Assembly (NCBI GenBank): GCA_022419385.1
Contig: JAJUBI010000007.1
Span: forward strand, 2,761,768-2,825,767
DNA length: 64,000 bases
Direction: 5' to 3'
From: Paraconiothyrium sp. Pb-2020
Lineage: Eukaryota > Ascomycota > Dothideomycetes > Pleosporales > Didymosphaeriaceae
Below, one piece after another: positions 57,110-64,000 of this stretch. The translations under genes were made by a program, and so were the position numbers. The notes under the pieces are model-generated. The model was not told the origin of the DNA. It was given only the letters and a program-made list of their open reading frames with translations, and did no database searches. Positions within the stretch are counted from its first letter, which is position 1, and every line of letters begins with the position of its first letter.

Positions 57110-58628
57110 TCACGTCGACCGCCCAAAGCTTTCCCTGGATGGATCCCTGCTCTCGGAGCCAAGATTATGCTGAGGGCCCGCGTAGGCAAGATCGGCTTCG
57201 GCTTCAAAATCTCTCAGCTTGTTTCCAGCTTGGGTCTGAACAAGGGCGACGACCTGCTGCTGCTGCGCGTAGGTGAGATGTTCAAGCGCAAGATCCAGGC
57301 CTGGCTTAGCCATGGCCCTGAAGCCCGTTGGCATAGCTTTGAACACATCGTTGCCGAACTTGCGCACAGCTCCCTTCATAACGGCGAGTAGCTCGCTCTG
57401 CTGGTCCTCATCCAAGGTCAGATTGTGGTGCAGATTGGACGCTTCGCGATCGACGAGATCGCGCAGGTTGCCTTCGCGGGGCTTTCCGGCAGGAGATTCA
57501 GCGGGAGGGGTCGTCTGACATTCGTCAGTATGAGTTCAACGCCTGTGCGCTGCTACTTACGAACGCAGGCACTGGATGGGGCCAACCATAGTCTTTGTGG
57601 AGCTTCATCCTTACCTTGTCCCTGACCTCCTCCATGAACTCCTCGCCTGATTTACGAGGCTTGCCGTTGCGCGAAATCGACATGGGAATCTTCATCGGTC
57701 GGCTGTAGGGCGTGGGTTCGCTGTGGTGCAGGACAGAGTCGGTCTGGGGTTGACCACCCAGATGACCAGGTCCAGGCACAATATCGACACCGAACTGATC
57801 CTTCATGATCGTGGGGTGCTGCGATGGACGGATACCATGCACTTCGGAGAGTTCGTTGTACGTCTTGGTCTGAAGCTCTGCCTTCTGCTGCGGCGACATA
57901 TCCCACTCGGCCGAAAGGGGCGTCGGTGCCTTCATAATTTCCGAGCGCCCGATGCGTGCCCGCTTGGGAGACTGCTCTTTTGTGGTGGGTGAAGCGTCTT
58001 TAAAATCAAGGCGGCGTTTGCTGCCAGCCCCGCCAAACGGCGAGAGGTGGTCACGCACATGCACCTGTTCATCATCATCATCATCATCCAAGTCCAGCTC
58101 AACCTCAGCCAGGGATTTGTTCGTCTTGGCTTTGCGCTCCCGCTTCGGTCGCTCGCTGCTAGACGGAGGCGTAATGACTTCATGAGCTGCCACGGTGTGC
58201 CTGCCAATCTTTTTCTTCGCCGACGTCTCTTCACCATCCTCTTCTTCCTTGATTTTAGCAAACGCGGCTTCAGCCTCCGGATCCTGGATCTCAGCCAACG
58301 TACCGATAGGGTGAAGCACGCGGCGACGTGCTGTAGTAGATGCCGACGGCGTCGCAGTCATTAGGTTGCCGTGCGCCAAAGACCGACCCTTCTGCTCGCG
58401 TTCAACCTGGCACGGTCGGCAGATCTGCCACGTGCAACCTTTGCATCGTCGCATCTCATCCGACGTATTGCGTTGATCGCAAACGGAGCATTTCGCTGTG
58501 TGTATTTTGACCAACATAAAGTCGGCTGGGTCATCGCTGCATTGCGCACGCCTCGATGCTGAGGAGCCGGGTGTGGCAGACTTGAAGCGGGCTGCTCGGA
58601 GAGGGGTTGCGGGCATGGGGGAGTCCAT
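57110..58628 (-). CDS. Cys-rich zinc-finger-like nuclear protein, hypothetical
   Basis: Predicted 490 residues in two exons, 58628-57561 and 57514-57110, with a 46-bp intron (GTAAGT...GTCAG) in phase 0. Near the N terminus are Cys pairs AKCSVCDQRN and CKGCTWQICRPCQ with a spacing that could bind two zinc ions (RING/PHD-like, residues about 45-75). A Lys/Arg-rich middle region holds likely nuclear localisation signals (ERPKRERKAK, SKRRLDF, SPKRARIGR) and a DDDDDDE acidic run. The C-terminal exon is a hydrophilic helical region (LTLDEDQQSELLAVMKGAV). I know of no named family. Nuclear/chromatin association is inferred from composition only. Confidence 0.7.
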
Positions 58629-60917
58629 AGTGGGCAGTCTTTACCTTTGCTTGAGAAAAGTTGGTAGAATTGCGCGCGAGCGCGTGTGTCGTGGGATCTC
58701 CCACGAGAGAGGGCGCGGTGCCTCGAAGTACCCGCGCGGGTTGGCAGGCGCCGAGAGAGAGAGGTCGAAATCAGGTTGTATCAACTGCGATGGGTAAAGA
58801 CGAATTGCCCCTCAAGTAGTCAGGGCGTGAGGGCGAACTGTGCGGCTCGTGCTGCCTGCGTTTGTACCTGCAGTAGCGTGGGGAGAGTGGTCTAGGTGAC
58901 GCAGACTTGGCCGTGATCGGGTGGTGCTGTCGAATGAACTCCGGGTGAATGGTGGTACAGGTGGGCGTGACGGACTTTGTCAAGGGGATGAAGTAGGCTT
59001 GGAGGTCGAAGTCGAGGTCGAGGCCCAAGCGATGAAGTGGTCAGTTGAAGTCGGCGATCAAGAGGTGAATGTGAACTTAGAATAGGCGGTGGTCGACTTA
59101 GGCGGTCTAGGCAGAATCATGAGTCAACGTCGATACTTGAACATATACTATCATTACTTACCTATTGATACGACCGTAATATTGCTGGCCGCGGATATGG
59201 TCAGTTGGAAAATGAATGTCGAGACGTCTCGTCGTGCCAATGACTCTCGCACAGTTCTTCCCGTCCACGGATGTGCAGATCAAGATTCGATCGATGAGGT
59301 CCAGTTCGGATAGCTAATGAGCGGAAAAGAAGCACGATATATACACAGCAGCACACAATGCTCTGCGGTGGTAAACGAAAGAGATGGAAGGCCTCTCATT
59401 CACAGACTGCTCATCAACAGCTGCTCCGATCTATAATGGCACTTGCAGGACTTGGTAAACGAACGACTCGAATGCAGCTGTGAAGACGGGGTAATAACGA
59501 AACAAGCTTTCACAGCGCCGACACACACGGAAACCTCAACTTATAGTCACTCTTCTGCTGATCGTAGCCTTCACACTCGGCCATATTGAATGCGGTCCCT
59601 TCATATCCACCAACGTACCGGCACCCCGTTTTTGGGTCAGGAACAGGGCGCTCGTACTCCGCTGCGCATGCGCTGCGCGAGACGTGGACGCAGAGTGGCC
59701 CTGCCCCTCGATCGCACTGCGCAAACGATGGTCGCTTAGCACGGATGGTTGCACCGTGAGCGAGTCACATCACAGGGCTGTCACGGAAAGGGAAGAGACA
59801 AACGCTTTTTGTCCGCGGACAAGTATCACATATCGGGCTGGTTGAAGTGTGCAAAACTAAAGCTGCGAAGTGTGTTGCGTGTGAAAGCGTATCGAGTAGA
59901 CTGTGAAGAGACATGAGCGGGTTGGCATTCGAATGGAATTGATGGGAGAGCCTCATATGGTGGGGATGCTCTGGAATTATTGGGATGACCACGCAGAAGA
60001 CGGGCAGGAGTGAGCGGAAGGCAGGGTGGATGGGGGCCTGTGCACTCTGACCTCCAGAGTGATGACGATGTGGTTGTGGTTCCGCTTGCGTGCATGAAGT
60101 ACATGTATACGTAAAGATGGAGAGACAGAGTGATTTCGTAAGTTAGGGTAGGCATATCTGCTGGCTGCCAGGAGCGACTATGGTGTTTGGACCATCTAGG
60201 ACTACTTGCGCAAAGTTCAGTACTTTTATATTGGAAGCCTTCTCTAGGCTTATTTAACATGCTCATCTGCAGCTTTTTGATATCGTTGCTTCAGGCCTTG
60301 CAACCCATAATGCGTTCCATCACTGCTTTGAGATATCCTGTTTGCTTTCCTGACGTACTTAATTCAAGTACTCCAGAATCTTTGGATAGACTCTCATCCA
60401 CGAACGACCTTTCGATTTGGTCGTTTCCGAATGGGTATTCTAGCCCATTACTCGAACCGCACCTTTTGTTGATTAGCCTACAAGATGTGCACCGGTGTGA
60501 TAGCTTTTATGTCTCTAAGTGCGAGGCTGACCCACGATGTTATTGCTGCAATCGTTTGGTGCAAGAAGTATGGTAAGTAATACCATAGGTACCTACCATA
60601 GGTACATTCAAGCATGGGACATTGTAACCTCATTCGCGACTACTGCCATGCCGAACAGATCATGTCAACTGGAAGAAGCTCCCGTACGGCGATGAAACTC
60701 CTGTGAAAGGACAACTCGTTTCAGGACGTCACAATCCAAATGGGATCCCGGTGACACGAAACATCACGTGTAGCGTAGGCCAAGCCGCTTACAGGTAGAG
60801 GGCATACATCAGGCAGCAACGACTTGTTCACCGCAACATCAGCTTGTGCATCTCAGAATCTTCTCGCCATACTTCTGCCTTCCTCCTACGACATCATCGT
60901 TATGTGCACATGGAGCT

Positions 60918-60929
60918 GAGCGGCCGCTC
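60918..60929. promoter_or_regulatory. Palindrome GAGCGGCCGCTC
   Basis: A perfect 12-bp palindrome with a CGGCCG core, the half-site type read by Zn2Cys6 regulators. It lies about 0.84 kb upstream of the ABC transporter start. Confidence 0.3.
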
Positions 60930-61545
60930 GAATTATGTCGACTCACCAACCAGTGACTCACAGCAACGTCGCCGGACTCATGCCCGCTGTCTTTCTTTGG
61001 CAAGCAGCGCACTGCCTGAAACTTCACCAGCTGCCAACGCTTCCCCCGCTGCTTTTTATTTGCGAGTGCGTATACCGGTAGATGACGGGGGGGCCAAGCG
61101 CCGCCCAGTACCACACTAAGCGACGGTGAGGCTGACGGAGCGGTGAGAGTCGAATGGCCTGCCATAGCTAGATTGCTACAACACCAGCCATGCCGTTATC
61201 AGCTAGGAAGCTCAGCAGGCCAACACGAGCGACACAGACAATCGCATTGGCGTCTGCGCAAGCTCACGATGCTGATGAACGATGTTGAGCAGAGGCAGCA
61301 ATTGCTTGCGCAACGTTTGTGCGCTGACAAACACCTTTGTCGCCGCGCAGGCGAACTTTGCGCTTTACACGTTCAACAAATGCTGTGCAATTTGAACGTG
61401 TTCAGCTGCCATACTTCTTTCTGTCGCTCTTCGCCTATGTTGCAGTCTCGCTGACCTTGACTCGCGGTCCCCGAGGGCGCAGTGTCCCGCCACAAGTGTG
61501 GCGCAAGATTACTCCTTCCCCATGAAAATCTGGATAGGCATCTAT

Positions 61546-61557
61546 TAGCGGCCGCTA
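61546..61557. promoter_or_regulatory. Palindrome TAGCGGCCGCTA
   Basis: A second 12-bp palindrome sharing the AGCGGCCGCT core, about 210 bp upstream of the ABC transporter ATG. The recurrence of a ten-base core in one promoter is suggestive, but function is unproven. Confidence 0.35.
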
Positions 61558-61693
61558 GTTAAACGCCACGGGGTGAATGAGTCGCCGGTCAATAACGTTC
61601 CTCTCTACAAGATAAAAGCTCCCATCGCAGAATCGAAGCCAGTCAATTTCTCTCGCTTCCTTGCTTCATACGCATCAGTTGGTGTAACCCGCA

Positions 61694-61786
61694 GATGGAC
61701 CCTGCGCAAAAGAATTTCGGAACAACAACACGAAAAGAAGCGGAGAATCTGCAACGAAATCAGCAGAATGGCGAACCCACGTGGTA
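61694..61786 (+). other. Overlapping upstream ORF of the ABC transporter
   Basis: An ATG at 61694 opens a 30-codon frame ending at TAA 61784-61786, overlapping the main start at 61768 in another frame. It would be met first by scanning ribosomes if the transcript begins upstream of it. No donor site inside it could join it to the main frame. Confidence 0.4.
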
Positions 61787-64000
61787 ACGCCGCTCAGTAC
61801 TCCGCAATGGTACTGTTAGACTATGTGCAGGCGCCCTCGGTGGGCCTGTACTTTCTGGCCGCAACAGGGTTTGGCATGTGTGTGCTGCAAAAATCGAAAC
61901 CCATATCACTCAAACGGCGGCGCCTTGCAATCGCTATAGTAATCGCTCTACTGGTGGGATATGTTGCAGAATTGCTTTACTACCTTAGCCGCGCACTCGC
62001 AGACTTGCAATACACGGCTCCGCAACACGCAGCTATCCTATGTTTGGGATCGATACTTGTCTGGATACCGCTGAGCTCATCAATCGTCACCGGAAAAACA
62101 TTCATCTGGCACCCGTATTTTGGAAGTTTCGTCATCCAATTCGTTTTTGAAGCAATAGTTTGCCTGCTGCGTGGCTTCTCTCTTCCACTCGACGATCGAT
62201 ATAGCAATATTCCGCTGAGCATCAGCGCAGCGAGAGCGTTCGTTTCTTTCGTTCTCCTAATTGATTCCTTCTTGATCCTGATATCGAAGAAGGGTGAGAA
62301 GGGCACCGATGAGGAAGAACAGTCTCTGCTCGGAGCACAGGCGAACGGGCCGGCTCTCGCAAATGGGTCTGCTACCGCAAACGGATCCCCCACAGCGAAC
62401 GGCAACACGGGATACGGTTCGATCGAACAGACATCATCAGATAATGACAGTGACGACGATGAAGCTCCGGCCGCCCAGGACAAAGAGATCAAAGAACAGC
62501 AAGCAAAGCGACTTGAAGAGCAGGGTGGCTGGCTCGGATACCTGAACAGCTTTATGATCTTCCTTCCTTACCTATGGCCCAAAGACGACTGGAGAATCAT
62601 GCTCGCACTGTCCCTCCGACTCATCCATCTGATTCAAGGACGAGCACTGAATCTGCTCGAACCGCGACAGCTCGGTATCATCACGAACAAGATCACGCAA
62701 GGCGCCCACGAGATGCCCTGGGGTGATATTGGCTTGTGGACGTTGTACCGATGGATCAACAGCTACAGTGGTCTCGGCATCATCGATAATTTTGCCGAGA
62801 CGTACATCGGCAATCAGGCCTTCGAGAGGATTACTATACTCGCGTACAAACATCTTATGAGTCTCTCCATGGACTTCCACACGTCCAAGGACTCCGGAGA
62901 GGTGTTGAAAGCTGTCGAGCAGGCATCATCCCTCAACTCGCTGATCGAGTTGGTGCTGTTCGAGGTCTTTCCGATCCTTGTTGATCTTGTAATTGCGATG
63001 TACTACGTGACGCACCTTTTCGATGCTTACATGGCTTTTCTCGTTCTGTTCATGGGTCTCGCATACATCTGGCTAGGTCTATACTTCACGACATGGTCTC
63101 AGGCCCGCCGCAGGGTATACGTTGCGAAGCAGCGCACAGAGAACACCACCGTTAACGAAACAGTGCACAACTGGCAGACTGTTGCATACTTCAATAGAGC
63201 ACCATACGAGACTGAACGCTACCGCGAGAACATCCGAAGCACCATCATGGCTCATTACGCATACTACTTCCGGTCTGTAGGTGGTCACGCAGCGCAGGAC
63301 CTATTAATGACGTTTGGCTTCACGGCATGCTGCATCTTCGCCATTCACCAGATCATCTACGGTGGAAAACCAGTAGGAAACCTCATCACTTTCATTATGT
63401 ATTGGGGCACAATGATGAGTCCTCTGTACATGATGTCCTACAGCTACCGCCACATCTCCAGCAGCCTGATCGATGCAGAGCGCCTCCTCCAGCTCCTCAA
63501 GACAAAGCCCACCGTGGCCGACCACGAAGACGCGCAAGAGCTAATTGTCAAGGCTGGAAAGGTCGAGTTTAAAGACATAGACTTTGCGTACGACGCTCGC
63601 AAGCAGATCATCAAGAACGTGAACTTTACCGTTGAAGGCGGCAAGACTGTAGCCTTCGTCGGGGAAACCGGAGGCGGAAAGTCTACGATGCTAAAGCTCC
63701 TCTTCCGCTTCTACGACGTTACAAACGGTTCCATTACAATCGACGGGCAAGATCTGCGATCAGTCACCCTCTCCAGCATCCGCGACTCTATCGGCCTCGT
63801 ACCGCAAGATCCAGCGCTGTTCAACCAGACGATCCGCCAGAACGTGCGATACGCCAAGCTCGGCGCCACAGATGCTGAGATTGAAGAAGCCTGTCGCGCG
63901 GCCGCTATCCACGACGACATTGTCTCTTTCCCCGACGGGTACAACTCCAAGGTTGGCGAACGCGGTGTGCGTCTCTCAGGTGGCCAACTCCAGCGCATCG
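61768..64000 (+). CDS. hmt1: HMT1-type ABC half-transporter, 5' part
   Basis: The frame opens at ATG 61768 and runs without a stop or intron to the window end (744 codons), so the C-terminus is missing. The N terminus is an extra membrane domain of about five helices (for example LLDYVQAPSVGLYFLAATG, LAIAIVIALLVGYVAELLY), as in HMT1/ABCB6-type transporters. A linker has an Asn-Gly repeat (ANGPALANGSATANG) and acidic residues. The ABC membrane domain (YIGNQAFERITILAYKHL, LITFIMYWGTMMSPLYM) and the start of the nucleotide-binding domain follow. Walker A is GETGGGKST (about residues 632-640), the Q-loop LVPQDPALFNQT, and the signature LSGGQLQRI is the last sequence in the window. By family it should move phytochelatin or metal-thiol complexes into the vacuole. 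Confidence in family is high; the exact substrate is inferred. Confidence 0.92.
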   Translation, partial: MANPRGNAAQYSAMVLLDYVQAPSVGLYFLAATGFGMCVLQKSKPISLKRRRLAIAIVIALLVGYVAELLYYLSRALADLQYTAPQHAAILCLGSILVWIPLSSSIVTGKTFIWHPYFGSFVIQFVFEAIVCLLRGFSLPLDDRYSNIPLSISAARAFVSFVLLIDSFLILISKKGEKGTDEEEQSLLGAQANGPALANGSATANGSPTANGNTGYGSIEQTSSDNDSDDDEAPAAQDKEIKEQQAKRLEEQGGWLGYLNSFMIFLPYLWPKDDWRIMLALSLRLIHLIQGRALNLLEPRQLGIITNKITQGAHEMPWGDIGLWTLYRWINSYSGLGIIDNFAETYIGNQAFERITILAYKHLMSLSMDFHTSKDSGEVLKAVEQASSLNSLIELVLFEVFPILVDLVIAMYYVTHLFDAYMAFLVLFMGLAYIWLGLYFTTWSQARRRVYVAKQRTENTTVNETVHNWQTVAYFNRAPYETERYRENIRSTIMAHYAYYFRSVGGHAAQDLLMTFGFTACCIFAIHQIIYGGKPVGNLITFIMYWGTMMSPLYMMSYSYRHISSSLIDAERLLQLLKTKPTVADHEDAQELIVKAGKVEFKDIDFAYDARKQIIKNVNFTVEGGKTVAFVGETGGGKSTMLKLLFRFYDVTNGSITIDGQDLRSVTLSSIRDSIGLVPQDPALFNQTIRQNVRYAKLGATDAEIEEACRAAAIHDDIVSFPDGYNSKVGERGVRLSGGQLQRI

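Larger units (their letters stand above)
58629..61767. other. Long intergenic region, no confident gene
   Basis: About 3.1 kb separates the zinc-finger gene from the ABC transporter. Frames such as 59826-60266 (-) and 60187-60576 (+) overlap each other, lack domains and are weak. Two perfect 12-bp NotI-type palindromes and an upstream ORF at the right end are listed separately. A short ATAGGTACCTACCATAGGTAC direct-repeat cluster occurs near 60583-60604. Confidence 0.5.

Overview
This is a stretch of nuclear DNA from a filamentous ascomycete, most likely a dothideomycete. The genes carry short introns (about 45-175 bp) with GT-AG ends and CTAAC/CTGAC-type branch sites. There are Zn2Cys6 regulators, PTH11-like membrane proteins and cytochrome P450s with fungal architecture, and the genes lie on both strands with untranslated spacers of 0.3-3 kb. 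I saw no CRISPR array, rRNA, tRNA or recognisable transposon. I read all exon boundaries by eye from splice consensus and frame continuity; no transcript data were available.

Layout. 0-10.6 kb: the 3' end of a zinc-finger protein, a short-chain dehydrogenase (SDR) convergent with a Zn2Cys6 regulator, two or three small lineage-specific ORFs, and a PRM10/ThrE-like membrane protein interrupted by an apparent one-base deletion. 12.7-23.8 kb: five enzyme genes, all on the + strand (FAD monooxygenase, P450, a second P450, a secreted tannase/feruloyl-esterase-type hydrolase, a secreted sialidase-fold/GH93-like hydrolase). This accessory, catabolic or secondary-metabolism-like block is the best candidate for an undescribed pathway. 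26-33 kb: a rhodopsin-like (PTH11-type) seven-helix protein with a long Ser/Pro-rich tail, convergent with a 1038-residue membrane-anchored coiled-coil protein that has internal repeats. 34.3-45.8 kb: a conserved core with the Niemann-Pick C1 homologue (sterol transport), the karyopherin Kap123/importin-beta-4 and a DUF2433 protein with an RGG tail. 47.5-54.7 kb: an LPxELRxxIY-type hypothetical protein with a decayed duplicate of its last exon, then a very large secreted mucin-like protein with 84-bp tandem repeats, one of which has lost a base. 55.8-58.6 kb: a LAMTOR1/Ego1-like TORC1 anchor convergent with a Cys-rich nuclear-looking protein. 61.8-64 kb: the first 744 codons of an HMT1-type ABC transporter that runs off the end of the window.

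How they fit together. The conserved genes serve endolysosomal/vacuolar and transport functions (NPC1, LAMTOR1, HMT1-like ABC, Kap123), but their proximity looks incidental. The 12.7-23.8 kb block could act together on aromatic or ester-linked substrates: the secreted esterase and glycosidase release material outside the cell, and the flavin monooxygenase and P450s modify it inside. That is inference from neighbourhood only.

Several otherwise well-preserved genes show single-base problems: a missing base in the PRM10-like gene, a missing base in the mucin repeats, a frame change in the DUF2433 linker, and an in-frame TAG followed by about 100 open codons after NPC1. These are either real lesions or recoding, or errors in the assembly, and they are listed separately as findings.
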